64,000 nucleotides of DNA from Gordoniibacillus chartarius (GTDB lineage Bacteria; Bacillota; Bacilli; Paenibacillales; NBRC-103111): the NCBI RefSeq assembly GCF_042432825.1, contig NZ_JBHLWN010000060.1:62001-126000 (forward strand), given 5' to 3'. The notes under the pieces were generated by a model, which worked only from the letters and a program-made list of their open reading frames with translations, was not told the DNA's origin and did not search any database. The stretch's first letter is position 1. Each line of letters begins with the position of its first letter. Made by a program: the position numbers and the translations under genes. Positions 24,964-34,753 of this stretch are shown piece after piece.

Positions 24964-25461
24964 ATGAGCCAAGAAATCGAACGAAAATATTTGCTGGGGC
25001 TGCCTGCAGCGGAAGTGCTGGCATTGCCGGGGGTGACGGTCCAAGCGACCGAATATATTTATCAAACTTATTTAGCCTATACGAACGAGCAAGAAATCCG
25101 CATCCGCAAGAAGGTCGGCCGGCAGGGCAAGGAGCGCTACACGCATACATTCAAAGCCGGACAAGGCATGGCGCGGGAAGAGATCGAGTATGAGATTTCC
25201 GGGGAAATTTATGAGCAGCTGCTGCAGCGAACGGGGGTCATTCCGCTGGAGAAGATCCGAACGACGCTGACCGACGGCAGCGGACGCAGCTATGAGATCG
25301 ACGAATATAAGCAGGTCGAGCTTGCGGTCGTTGAAGTGGAGTTCGCGTCGTTAGAGGAAGCTCAGGCGTTTGCGCCGCCGGCCTGGTTCGGCAGAGAGCT
25401 CGGGGCCGAGGAAGAGTTTCGCAACAAGACGCTGTGGCTCAAGCTGCAGTCACAGTCCTAA
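24964..25461 (+). CDS. CYTH-domain protein (triphosphate tunnel metalloenzyme)
   Basis: A 165-residue CYTH protein. The defining EIERKYL motif is at residues 4-10, followed by charged strands (EIRIRKKVGR, YTHTFKAG, EEIEYEISGE, YEIDEYKQVELAVVEVEF) whose Glu, Lys and Arg side chains line the tunnel that holds a triphosphate and metal ions. Members hydrolyse inorganic triphosphate or thiamine triphosphate, or cyclise ATP. The ATG has a strong AAGGAGGGATG. It precedes a broken sensor-kinase gene by 16 bases. Which triphosphate it uses cannot be told. Confidence 0.88.
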   Translation: MSQEIERKYLLGLPAAEVLALPGVTVQATEYIYQTYLAYTNEQEIRIRKKVGRQGKERYTHTFKAGQGMAREEIEYEISGEIYEQLLQRTGVIPLEKIRTTLTDGSGRSYEIDEYKQVELAVVEVEFASLEEAQAFAPPAWFGRELGAEEEFRNKTLWLKLQSQS

Positions 25462-25477
25462 GCGGGAGAGGATTGCC

Positions 25478-26889
25478 TTGAATGGCTTGGAACCGACGCT
25501 GCAGGTGCTGCTGGTCTTGATTCCGGCATTCATGATGCAGCTTGGCAACGATAAACCGGCAGGTGACAGGTGGTTTACCGGCAAGCTGGCGCTGCTGCTG
25601 AAAGGACGATTTGCGCGCGGGAGCGTGGCGGCGAAGGTCTGGATTGCGGTTGGACTAGACGGATTCGCGACACTGTTCACGCTGCTGGGCATCTTTTACC
25701 GGCTTTCCCAGGACGAAGTTCAGCTCTCCGGGGATTTCTATACCGTTCTCGCCGTGTACAGCTTGCTGCAGTGCGCCGTCATTGGAGCGATCGTCCAAGC
25801 TGGTGGGAGGGGCGAGAGAGAAGCTGCGTCTGCAGCAGGAACTGCAGCGCTTGTCACAGACGTGTTTCGAGGACGCCCAAAAGCTGCGCAAGCTGATCGA
25901 AGTGTCGCCTGCGACGATCGTGGCGATTGACCGGATGCGACGATTACGGTGGTTAACTATGCCCTGTTGACTTATGTACCTGGTCTTCAGCGGGAAAATT
26001 TAATCGGGAGGCCATACGGGGTATTAGCGGAAGCCTGCGGTATTTCGGGCGCCGATACGCTGATTATGGGCGCTCTCCAAGGAGAAACGCACCGCTCCGT
26101 CATCGGCGAGTACGGGGACCGTACGTTTGCGGTGAATGCGTTCCCGCTCCACAGCCTTCAAGGAGGCATATCGGGAGCGGTGTCGATATCGCTGGAAATT
26201 ACGGAGCTGCTGAAGCTGCGCAAGGAGATCGGCAACATGGAACGGCTAAGCCTCGTAGGCCAAATGGCGGCGAGCATTACGCATGAAATCCGCAATCCGA
26301 TGGCGGTCATCCGCGTCTTCATTCAGCTGCTTCAAGAGCGCAGCGGAACGGCCGGTCATCCCTACTATCCCATCATCATCGACGAGCTGGACCGGGAGAA
26401 CGCCATCATCGACGATTTCCTGTCTCTTGCGCAGAATCGCATTGTCGAACGCAAACAGACGGATATTAACGCCATCGTGCGCACACTGGAGCCGCTGTTT
26501 TCGGCGGAAGCCAATTATCGGGGCATCTCGTGGAATACCGCTTGGACGACAACGTACCGATGCTGCTGTTAAACGACAAGGAAATGAAGCAGCTGCTTCT
26601 GAACCTGGCTCGCAACGGACTGGAAGCGATGGAGGACAAGGGGGAGCTGACGATATCTACGCATAACCTGGAGGAGGACGAAATTCGGGTTGCGGACAAG
26701 GGCCGAGGCATGACGGAAGAAGCGAAAAAGAAGCTGTTCGAGCCGTTCTTCACAACGAAAACGAGGGAAACGGGGCTTGGCTTGACGGTATGCTACAGTA
26801 TCGTAGAGAGTCACGGCGGATCGATTGCCGTAACGTCTCAGCTTGGCCGAGGTACAACGTTTCATATCAAATTTTTGCAAGGGGCCTAA
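25478..26889 (+). pseudogene. PAS-containing sensor histidine kinase broken by three frameshifts
   Basis: Four fragments in successive frames make one kinase: N-terminal hydrophobic helices from TTG 25478 (LQVLLVLIPAFMM, FTLLGIFYRL), a coiled-coil and PAS domain (EKLRLQQELQRLSQTCFEDA, IVAIDR / TVVNYALLTYVPGLQRENLI), a phosphoacceptor helix (QMAASITHEIRNPMAVIRVF) and an ATPase domain (LLLNLARNGLEAM, VADKGRGM, ETGLGLTVCYSI). Frame changes lie near 25.80 kb (one extra base or two lost), 25.93 kb (one base lost at GACCGGATG) and 26.53 kb (one base lost at TCGTGG). With the lost bases restored all domains are intact and resemble sporulation-type kinases. Either a recent pseudogene or sequencing error; GGGAGAGG precedes the TTG. 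Confidence 0.8.
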
Positions 26890-26923
26890 GCGGCCGCTTC
26901 CTCATGCCACAGCCTAGGGGAAC

Positions 26924-26968
26924 GCCCGCCGTCATCGTGTATTCGTTTGAACTACGATGACGGCGGGC
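26924..26968. terminator. Strong bidirectional terminator
   Basis: GCCCGCCGTCATCGT pairs perfectly over 15 bases with ACGATGACGGCGGGC around a 15-base loop, between the convergent kinase and DUF11 genes. Confidence 0.85.
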
Positions 26969-26979
26969 GCCTTTGTCGT

Positions 26980-27915
26980 TCATTCGTCGGGATATTCCAC
27001 AAGAATCTTGTATGCTCCGGAGAAGATTCGATACGTATGCGTAATGCCATTGATGACATATGTATAGGAACCGTTAATGCGTCCCTGTAAACGTTCAGCC
27101 AGGCTATGCCGGTCCAATTCAGCCAAGTACATAACGATGACCGTTGCTCCCGGCTTGACGACAGCAGCGGTAACACAGCCCGCGGCGAAGTGCCACTGCA
27201 CGGGACCATCCGTGGCTTCCAAGCGTAAGGAGCCGGGGACGACAGCCATCCCTGCCGGAACCAGATCGCATATTGTAACTGAAGCGGCGGCATTGCCCGA
27301 ATTCGTGATCGTCAGCTTGAATTCGACAAGTGAATGCGGCTCGATTGTGAGCGGGTCGATGCTGACATCGATACGGATAACGGGGGCGTACAGGCGCGTT
27401 ACCGCCGGGATCGATTCGCGCCGGTACACCTCGAACGTACCGTCCTTGCGGCGCCGGGTAGCGCGGACGGCCGCTTTGTTCTCGAGCAAAGGGGGCAGCG
27501 AAGCCGATTCGATATCCGGTACAGCGGCACGGAAGCTGACGACAGACTGCTCTCCCGGCAGCAGAGTGCCGAGCGCGATGCCTTGCGCGGGATTGGCGTT
27601 CGGCAGGCTGCCGGCGCCTGCACGTACGCTGCCCCACAGGAACATACAGCCTTCCGGCAAAGTGTCGGTCAGTTCGACGACGGCTGCCGCTTCGCCCGTA
27701 TTCTCCACACGGATCGTATACACCAATTCGTCGCCGCGGCTTGCTTCGGCGGCACTCGCCATCTTGCTTACTTCGATGTCAATCAGATCCCCCGAATCAT
27801 CGTGCACGTTCGTAACGACTTCGTTCGATACGGCTTCTCCTGCATATCGCCCCGACTGAAACCGGACGAACGACTGATTGAGAATTTCTCTTGTCGATCG
27901 CCGGCCCCGCCTCAT
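26980..27915 (-). CDS. DUF11-repeat protein, apparent C-terminal continuation of the giant repeat protein
   Basis: A 311-residue protein with no signal peptide. Its first ~35 residues (LNQSFVRFQSGRYAGEAVSN) match the end of a DUF11 repeat: they complete repeat 13 of the giant protein encoded just upstream, whose own frame stops one strand short. Two more DUF11-like modules follow (DLIDIEVSKMASAAEASRGD and APVIRIDVSIDPLTIEPHSL) and a short tail. The ATG overlaps the upstream stop as ATGA, so the frame is -1 relative to it. It may be the lost C-terminus of one protein, a translationally coupled partner, or the product of a programmed frameshift. Confidence 0.75.
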   Translation of the reverse strand: MRRGRRSTREILNQSFVRFQSGRYAGEAVSNEVVTNVHDDSGDLIDIEVSKMASAAEASRGDELVYTIRVENTGEAAAVVELTDTLPEGCMFLWGSVRAGAGSLPNANPAQGIALGTLLPGEQSVVSFRAAVPDIESASLPPLLENKAAVRATRRRKDGTFEVYRRESIPAVTRLYAPVIRIDVSIDPLTIEPHSLVEFKLTITNSGNAAASVTICDLVPAGMAVVPGSLRLEATDGPVQWHFAAGCVTAAVVKPGATVIVMYLAELDRHSLAERLQGRINGSYTYVINGITHTYRIFSGAYKILVEYPDE

Positions 27916-30900
27916 AGTACGGTCACTCCAAATGTAACGACAACCGAAGCGTTCGGAGCAATGGAGCCGAGCACGATACCGGCACTCGGAACGGCTTCCG
28001 GGCGCGAGTTGCCGTTAACGGTAACACTGCCTGCATTAAAGCGGGTTCCTTCCGGCACAGGGTCTGTCATAACGACGTTATTGATCGTTGTAATGCCATT
28101 GTTCGTAATGGTGACCGTGTAGGTGATCGTTTCGCCAACGGCGGCGTCCGGAACGTCGGCGCTCTTAACCACAAGGACATCCGGCGAGAAGACGCGGATC
28201 GTAACCGGGTTGGATGCTGCGCTGCCTTGCAGCTGACGGCCGTCCGGAGGTGTAAACGTAAAGGCGGCGGCCGCCTGATTGGTGAACCGCTGCGACGGCG
28301 GCAATGCCGTGACGGTGGCATGGAACGAGACGGCTATCGTGCTTCCCGGCATTACGGCGCCAACCGCTATGCCGCCGGCAGGGGAAGCACCCGGCTGGGC
28401 GACTCCGCCGACAACGACGCTGTTCGGCTCGAATTCAAGCCCTTCCGAGAGCAGATCGGTTAACGTCACTAAGGCGCCAAGATTGCCGTTGTTCGATACG
28501 TTGAACGAAAATACGATCGTATCGCCGACAGTGGCATCGGTCTCGCTGGCGCTCTTCGTGACGGCGATGATGGGCTGATAGACCGGTGTTATGACGGCAT
28601 TCGAGAAGGCTGTAGCCGAGAACGTGCCGGATGTAAAGCTGACGGCGGCTGCATTGCTCAATTGGGCCGGATTCGGAAGCGACGTGACGGATACGGTGAA
28701 GGCTACGACAGCTGTGGCACCGGGATCAATCGAGCCGACGGAAACACCGCGAGCCGGATCCGCGGAAGCCTGCGGAGCACCGTTTATCGTCACGCTGCCT
28801 CGAACGAATGCCGTTCCTGCCGGAATGACGTCGGTGAACACCACGTTGTTGACCGGGGCGGTACCGTTATTGGTGATAACAGTCGAATACGTAATCGGAT
28901 CGCCGATGACGGCGTCTGTTGCTGCCGTGCTCTTCACGACGCTAACCTCCGGAGTCGACACTTGAACCGTGACCGTATTGGAAGCGGCCGTCCCGGTTAA
29001 GGTCCGGTTGTCGAGCGTGATATATTCGAAGGCTGCCGTTCCTTGGTTCGTCAGCTGCTGGCCGGGAGGCAGCGAATGGACGACGACCGAGAACGACACC
29101 GGAACGGTCGTCCCGCCCGGAACGGACCCGACCGGAATCCCCCCCGCCGGCGTTGCGCCCGGTACCGGCGTTCCGCCTACGATAACGCTGTTAGGAACGA
29201 AAGCGGTGCCCTCTTCGAGAGGGTCCGTCAGCGTTACGGCGGCTGCGTAGTTGCCCGAATTGGTTACATTGAAGCTGAAGGTGACGGTATCGCCGACGGT
29301 CACTCGATCGGCGCTTGAGCTTTTGGCGAGATTCACGATCGGCGTAAATACCGGGGTCGTAACAACGTTAGATAACGACAATCCGGAGAACGTGCCCGAT
29401 GTGAAGCTAACCGATGCCTGGTTGTTAAGCTCCGCCGGATTCGGCAGAGAGACGACGCGAATATCGAAGGTGACGACCGCGGTTTCTAGGGAAGCTATAG
29501 TTCCTACGATAATGCCGGCCGCCGGATCGGCTCTTGGAGCCGGCGTTTCGCGAATGACGACGCTGCCCGTTACGAAGATGCTGCCAGGCGGGACTATATC
29601 GCTCGTGATGATACTGTTGACCGGCGACAAGCCGTTATTGGTTATCGCGATCGAATACGTTAAGGTATCCCCTACGAATACATTCGGCGAACTGGCGCTC
29701 TTGACTACAGTTACGTTGGGGGAGGAAACCGGAACGACGACGATGTTGGATGCCGCGCTGCCCTGCCGCTGACGTCCGTCCGGCGGGGTGAAGGTAAACG
29801 TGGATACGGCCGAATTGACGAGCTGTTGATTCGGGGGCAGCTCGTCAATAACGACCGAGAACGTGACGGCAGCGGAAGCGTTCGGCGCTACGGCGCCGAC
29901 GACGATTCCATCGACGGGGCTTGCGCCCGGCCGCTGCGAGCCGTTCACGATGACGCTGTTCGCTACGAACGTAGTGCCGGCAGGAATGTTGTCGGACAGC
30001 GTAACCAGAGCTGCGATATTGCCGGTATTCGTAATGTTGATCGTATACGAGACCGTATCGCCTACCGTGGCAATGGATGGAATCGAGTTCTTGCCGAGCG
30101 TAATTTCCGGCTGGAAGATCGGGGTCGCGACCTTATTGGATGCCGAGGAGCCGGAGAACGTCCCGGACGTAAAGCTGACGGTCGACTGGTTCACCACTGG
30201 GGAATTAACTGGCATCGTTATTCTCACCTCGTAAGTTAGCACTGCCGTGCTATTGATATTCAGTACGCCGACAGCGATTCCGCTGCTCGGGTCGGCTGAC
30301 GGGCGCGAGACGCCGTTGACGGCTACACTTCCGGGTACGAGCTCGGTCCCGGCGGGAATAGGATCGTACGCGATGACTTGATTGGCCGGTGCATTGCCGG
30401 AGTTCGTGACCTCAACGGTATAGCGGAGCGTCTCGCCGGCCGAAGCGATGGCGGCGGACGAACGCTTACCAACCGTTACCTGCGGGGCGGAGACGGGAAG
30501 CGCCGTCGTAACCGATTCGGCCCTTTGCGTTACCGTTCGGCCGTCAGGGAGCGTGAAGGTGTATGCAGCAACGGCCCGATTGCTCGTTTGCTGACTGGCC
30601 GGCTGAGTAGTGACCGTTACTTGAAAGCTGACTTCCACCGACGCCCCGGGAGGCAGCGCGTCGACCCGAATGCCCGTTGTCGGGGTAACCCCCGGCATAG
30701 GCGTACCGCCTACGATCACGCTGTTCGTAACGAACTCGGCTTCCGGCGGAAGCGGGTCCGTTAACACAATTGCCGCTTCCGCATTGCCGGTGTTGGTTAC
30801 GCGGATCACGTAGGCGAAAGGTACACCGACAATTGCCGTTGGTACGAGAGCGTTCTTAACGACTTGGATTTGCGGCTGAACGACGGTAGTGCTGACGGTA

Positions 30901-33900
30901 CCTGAGGCGGATGAACCGTTAAAGCTGCCCAGCCTATAGCTGACAAACGCCTGGTTTCCTAGCGTTCCTCCTTGCGCTGCCGGAAGGACGCGGATACGGA
31001 AGGTAATGTCGGCGGAATCGCCGGCGGCAAGCGTTCCGAGCGAGATTCCTGCGGCGGGATTGGCGTCGGAACGTGCGGTGCCGCGAACCGTGACGCTCCC
31101 GGTTTCGAAGGCCGCGCCTGCAGGCAGCGGATCGGACACCAAGATGTCGTTCACCGCCGTTGAACCTGTATTGCTCACATTCAGCGTATAGGTCAACGTA
31201 TCGCCGACAGCAGCGGCGGCGGCGTTCACCCTCTTGGCTATGGCAACTGAAGGCACCGTAGCGGGAAGCATCACCGTATTCGACGCCGAGCTTCCGGAGA
31301 ATGAACGCCCGTCCGGCAGCTGATAGGTGAAAGAAACGGATGCCGCGTTCGCTATCCGTGGCGGATTCGGCAGCGTTTGGAGCTGCACCTGAAACGTTAC
31401 GGTCGCGGATGCTCCCGGCGATAGCTCTCCTGCGCCAATCCCGCTTACAGGCGAAGCGGCGGGTACGCCCGTGCCGTTAACGGTAACGCTGCCCGGGACG
31501 AACACAGTGCCCGCGGGAATCGTATCGGTCACCGTGGCGGAAGCGGCGATATTGCCGCTGTTGTTCGCAACGATCGTATACGTGACGGTCTCGCCGACGG
31601 CAACAGCGCTGCGGTCGGCGCTCTTTCGTACCGCAATGACAGGCTGGTACACCGGTGTAAGGAGCGTGCTGGACGCGGAAATGCCGCTAAATGTGCCGGA
31701 GCTGTAGGCTGCGGTAGCCGTATTGGCCAATTGGGCGGGATCCGGCGGCGAGACGACCGCAGCTTGAAAGCTGACGGTTGCCGAAGCGCCTGCTGCGAGC
31801 GTTCCGACGGCAATGCCCGTCTGCGGATTGGCGGCCGGCTGATTAATGCCGCCCAGCGTAACGCTGCCCGCTGCGAACCGAAGAGCTGCAGGGAGCGGAT
31901 CGGCCAGATTGACGTTCGTTATCGGCGAAGTACCGTTATTGGCTATAACGAGTGTATAGGTAATCGTTTCCCCTACCGTTACGGCTGTTCGATCCGCCGA
32001 TTTGCTTACCGTTACGTTAGGCAGTGCGACCGGAAGGACGACCGTATTGGAGACCGCTGTACCGGTAAACGTACGGCCGTCCGGCGGCCTGAACGTGTAG
32101 CCCGCGCTGCCTTGGTTCGTTAACTGGGGCGGATTCGGCAGCGACTCTACCCGAACCTGGAACGCAGCTGTGGCCGTTCCTCCGCTGCCGTTGACCGTAC
32201 CGATCGGCACGCCTGCGGCCGGATTCGCGCCGACGACGACGATGCCGTTCAGCCGAAAGCTGTTCGGGATGTAGCTGGCGCCGGCAGGGATATTGTCGGT
32301 CAAGGTCACGGAAGCGCCGGCATTTCCGGTATTCGTCAGCTGCAGCGTATAAGTTACAATGTCACCGACGGTGGCGTTCGCCGTGTCCGCCGACTTGACC
32401 AGCGTAAGGATCGGGGCGTAAATCGGCAGCGTGACCGTGTTGGAGGGGATCACTCCGGTTATGGTCGGTCCGCCGGCAACGCTCTGGAACGAAAAGGCGG
32501 CGTTGGCAGTATTGGATGCCGACTGCGGATTCGGCACGGAAATGACCGTGGCCCGGTACGTTACTGTGGCAGCTGCGCCGGGGGCCAGCGTCCCGATTGA
32601 CACGCCGGTTTTTATATCGGCGGCAGGGCGAGACGCCCCTCCGACCGTCACGGAGCCTGCCGTAAAGGCAAGACCGGCCGGCAGCTCATCGGAGACGACG
32701 ACGCTTCCGGCATTGGCGGTGCCCGTGTTACTGACGGTAACGGAGTATGTAATCGTGTCTCCGACGACAGCCCCGGTCACATTCGCAGCCTTGATGACAG
32801 ACACCTTGGGTGCATTGATATCGATTTGGATGGCGTTCGCATTTAGGACATAGGCGTCGCCTGACGTCGTCAGCTGCAGCACGGCGCTGTTTTGATTGTT
32901 CACGAGCCGCGCCGAGACGTCGACGTTCGTAATATCCCAGCCCTGCCGTCCGCCGGAGATGTTCGTCCCCGGGGCGCCGTTCGTTTGGTTGCGATTGCCG
33001 AATGTCCCTGTTGTGTTTAATTGTCCGGTATCGTTGTTGATCTGGGAAGCGAAGAAATTGGCTGCGAAGTTGTTGGGGCCGGAGAGTGCGGCCAATGAGG
33101 ATGCGGTAGGGCCGAAAAGCGCTTGATCGCCGGTACGGTTCGCATCGCCTTCTTGAGCGCTGAATAAGGCCCGCCCTCCGATCGTTCCCGATGTCGGCGT
33201 AGCGAAGCCGGTTATGGTCGTATTGACTGGCGGTGAGGCGGATTGGACGAGTACGGCGCCGGCCCGCAGCGACATGTTGCGAAATGGCAGGGACGGATTC
33301 TCGTAAATGACGGCAAGCGTCCATCCGGCATGATTCGCCGTGGAATCGTTGTTGATGACAATAGTACCGACCACACCTCCGGCGGCATACGTGCCCGGAC
33401 CGGCCTGCCTGACCAGGGGCGTCACATTGGCGGTGCGAACGTAGGCGAAGGCGCCGCTGCCGAGATCGACTTCGTTAGATGTCACCGTATCGGGCGTTAT
33501 GGAGAACGTGCCGAGCGGGGTCGTGAAGGAAATCGGATTGTTTATTGCACCGCTCAGATTGACATTGCCGTTACGGTAAGAGCCGCCCCAAATCAGCTCC
33601 GCATACAGGACGGCGCTGCCGGCAGGCATGGATAGGAGGGCGGCGGACTGGTTGTTCGCATAATTGTTCGTCGTGCCGGCCGGGTAAGAACCGAAGCGCA
33701 GCGCCGCATTCGTTGTGATGAAAGCGCCGATGCTGTCCTGGGTGCCGGGTTCTCCTTCCGTTCCGGAGCGGCTTAATCCGAGTGTATTGCCCGTAAACGT
33801 GATCGCTCCGGTGGCATTCAGAGAAGAGCGGAGGATCAGTGCGATTGGAAACACCCCCTTGACCAATTGTCCGGAAATTTGCTGCGCCAGGGATGCGGGC

Positions 33901-33902
33901 AA
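27912..33902 (-). CDS. Giant surface-type protein with 13 tandem DUF11 repeats
   Basis: Up to 1996 residues. Residues 30-365 form the conserved N-terminal domain seen in Bacillota DUF11 proteins (AITFTGNTLGLSRSG, VLYAELIWGGSYR, GRQGWDITNVDVSARL). Then come 13 beta-sandwich repeats of about 125 residues, each opening like SVIKAANVTGAVVGDTITYS and containing GSVTVGG and IGTLAPGA. From repeat 2 on, two types alternate: one ends in a PPDGR-type segment, the next in a shorter SGTFSG segment. The last repeat is cut before its ending, which is found in the next gene. No secretion signal is visible. The TTG start at 33902 lacks a ribosome binding site; AAGGGGGTG instead suits an ATC at 33845 or GTG at 33854. 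Structural or spore-surface roles are guesses. Confidence 0.8.
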   Translation of the reverse strand: MPASLAQQISGQLVKGVFPIALILRSSLNATGAITFTGNTLGLSRSGTEGEPGTQDSIGAFITTNAALRFGSYPAGTTNNYANNQSAALLSMPAGSAVLYAELIWGGSYRNGNVNLSGAINNPISFTTPLGTFSITPDTVTSNEVDLGSGAFAYVRTANVTPLVRQAGPGTYAAGGVVGTIVINNDSTANHAGWTLAVIYENPSLPFRNMSLRAGAVLVQSASPPVNTTITGFATPTSGTIGGRALFSAQEGDANRTGDQALFGPTASSLAALSGPNNFAANFFASQINNDTGQLNTTGTFGNRNQTNGAPGTNISGGRQGWDITNVDVSARLVNNQNSAVLQLTTSGDAYVLNANAIQIDINAPKVSVIKAANVTGAVVGDTITYSVTVSNTGTANAGSVVVSDELPAGLAFTAGSVTVGGASRPAADIKTGVSIGTLAPGAAATVTYRATVISVPNPQSASNTANAAFSFQSVAGGPTITGVIPSNTVTLPIYAPILTLVKSADTANATVGDIVTYTLQLTNTGNAGASVTLTDNIPAGASYIPNSFRLNGIVVVGANPAAGVPIGTVNGSGGTATAAFQVRVESLPNPPQLTNQGSAGYTFRPPDGRTFTGTAVSNTVVLPVALPNVTVSKSADRTAVTVGETITYTLVIANNGTSPITNVNLADPLPAALRFAAGSVTLGGINQPAANPQTGIAVGTLAAGASATVSFQAAVVSPPDPAQLANTATAAYSSGTFSGISASSTLLTPVYQPVIAVRKSADRSAVAVGETVTYTIVANNSGNIAASATVTDTIPAGTVFVPGSVTVNGTGVPAASPVSGIGAGELSPGASATVTFQVQLQTLPNPPRIANAASVSFTYQLPDGRSFSGSSASNTVMLPATVPSVAIAKRVNAAAAAVGDTLTYTLNVSNTGSTAVNDILVSDPLPAGAAFETGSVTVRGTARSDANPAAGISLGTLAAGDSADITFRIRVLPAAQGGTLGNQAFVSYRLGSFNGSSASGTVSTTVVQPQIQVVKNALVPTAIVGVPFAYVIRVTNTGNAEAAIVLTDPLPPEAEFVTNSVIVGGTPMPGVTPTTGIRVDALPPGASVEVSFQVTVTTQPASQQTSNRAVAAYTFTLPDGRTVTQRAESVTTALPVSAPQVTVGKRSSAAIASAGETLRYTVEVTNSGNAPANQVIAYDPIPAGTELVPGSVAVNGVSRPSADPSSGIAVGVLNINSTAVLTYEVRITMPVNSPVVNQSTVSFTSGTFSGSSASNKVATPIFQPEITLGKNSIPSIATVGDTVSYTINITNTGNIAALVTLSDNIPAGTTFVANSVIVNGSQRPGASPVDGIVVGAVAPNASAAVTFSVVIDELPPNQQLVNSAVSTFTFTPPDGRQRQGSAASNIVVVPVSSPNVTVVKSASSPNVFVGDTLTYSIAITNNGLSPVNSIITSDIVPPGSIFVTGSVVIRETPAPRADPAAGIIVGTIASLETAVVTFDIRVVSLPNPAELNNQASVSFTSGTFSGLSLSNVVTTPVFTPIVNLAKSSSADRVTVGDTVTFSFNVTNSGNYAAAVTLTDPLEEGTAFVPNSVIVGGTPVPGATPAGGIPVGSVPGGTTVPVSFSVVVHSLPPGQQLTNQGTAAFEYITLDNRTLTGTAASNTVTVQVSTPEVSVVKSTAATDAVIGDPITYSTVITNNGTAPVNNVVFTDVIPAGTAFVRGSVTINGAPQASADPARGVSVGSIDPGATAVVAFTVSVTSLPNPAQLSNAAAVSFTSGTFSATAFSNAVITPVYQPIIAVTKSASETDATVGDTIVFSFNVSNNGNLGALVTLTDLLSEGLEFEPNSVVVGGVAQPGASPAGGIAVGAVMPGSTIAVSFHATVTALPPSQRFTNQAAAAFTFTPPDGRQLQGSAASNPVTIRVFSPDVLVVKSADVPDAAVGETITYTVTITNNGITTINNVVMTDPVPEGTRFNAGSVTVNGNSRPEAVPSAGIVLGSIAPNASVVVTFGVTVL

Positions 33903-33953
33903 CTCGACAATCTCAACTATATGAAAGCTTGCTCTGAAAATGCCTTGAAAACG

Positions 33954-34574
33954 TCAGCGTTTGTCCTTTCTTGCGAGACAGAATGGCTCGGGATAAGAAA
34001 GCCGGCTCATGTGCAGCAATTCATCGTTAGAGATAGGGCTTTTCGCGGCGAGAAAATAGTACAAAATATCGCTTGCTACGTTAAATTGAAGGTCCTTAAG
34101 CATCTCGCGCTCCTCATTGTCGAACCATTCCGACGAGAAAGGCTCGTCATAGAACAGCTCCATACGCAGCAAACGCAAATCGCAAGGCGGTTCAGGCGCA
34201 TCATCGTAGCGGATAGGAGGACATGCGGGGCTATCCGGCGGCTGGTAAAATGTCGGGGTTGTGTAGCGCGGCGTATATTCATCGAAGCGCTGCCGGAAGT
34301 ACGGATTCGTCAGATGGCGGAAATGACGGGCGAACGGAGCGTAGATACACACAACCGCACGGTCGGCGCACAAGCGGTACAGCTCGCTTAGTACGAACGG
34401 CAAATTCGCAACGTACGGCAGCGATCGGCAGGCCATTATGAACGAGGCCGAGGAATCGGGCAAGGGGATCCCCTGGTCGATATCGCAGACGAGATCGACG
34501 CCGGGATGCGGCAGCTTGTCGATGCCGAAGAAGCCGGCGTGCTTGTTGGCACCGCAGCCGATGTCCAGCTTCAT
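33954..34574 (-). CDS. SAM-dependent class I methyltransferase
   Basis: A 206-residue methyltransferase of the type-11 group. The SAM-binding loop is MKLDIGCGANKHAGFFGIDK, followed by the acidic strand-2 end and a Leu-Pro-Tyr motif (ACRSLPYVANLPFVLSELYR). The C-terminal half is Pro- and Tyr-rich and probably makes the acceptor pocket. GGAG lies eight bases before ATG 34574. It is transcribed just upstream of the DUF11 genes in the same direction, with 51 bases between, but whether it modifies them is speculative. The acceptor is unknown. Confidence 0.82.
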   Translation of the reverse strand: MKLDIGCGANKHAGFFGIDKLPHPGVDLVCDIDQGIPLPDSSASFIMACRSLPYVANLPFVLSELYRLCADRAVVCIYAPFARHFRHLTNPYFRQRFDEYTPRYTTPTFYQPPDSPACPPIRYDDAPEPPCDLRLLRMELFYDEPFSSEWFDNEEREMLKDLQFNVASDILYYFLAAKSPISNDELLHMSRLSYPEPFCLARKDKR

Positions 34575-34753
34575 GGACCATTACTCCTTTCGTAGCCATT
34601 CTGCAAAATAGTTTGTACAGCTTATGCAGAATCGGAACGGCGGGTAAGGGACAATGCCCATGATGGTCCGGGCTAACGTCATGAGAAAGAGCCGTTCACA
34701 CGGCTTGGGAGAAAGCGGACGGCGGAGTGCAGGCAAAGCGGCGGAACGCAGCT

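Noticed and set aside
28000..33000. Regular repeats as a CRISPR-like or satellite array
   Set aside because: Repeat period is about 375-400 bases, diverged, and in frame; it encodes DUF11 domains.
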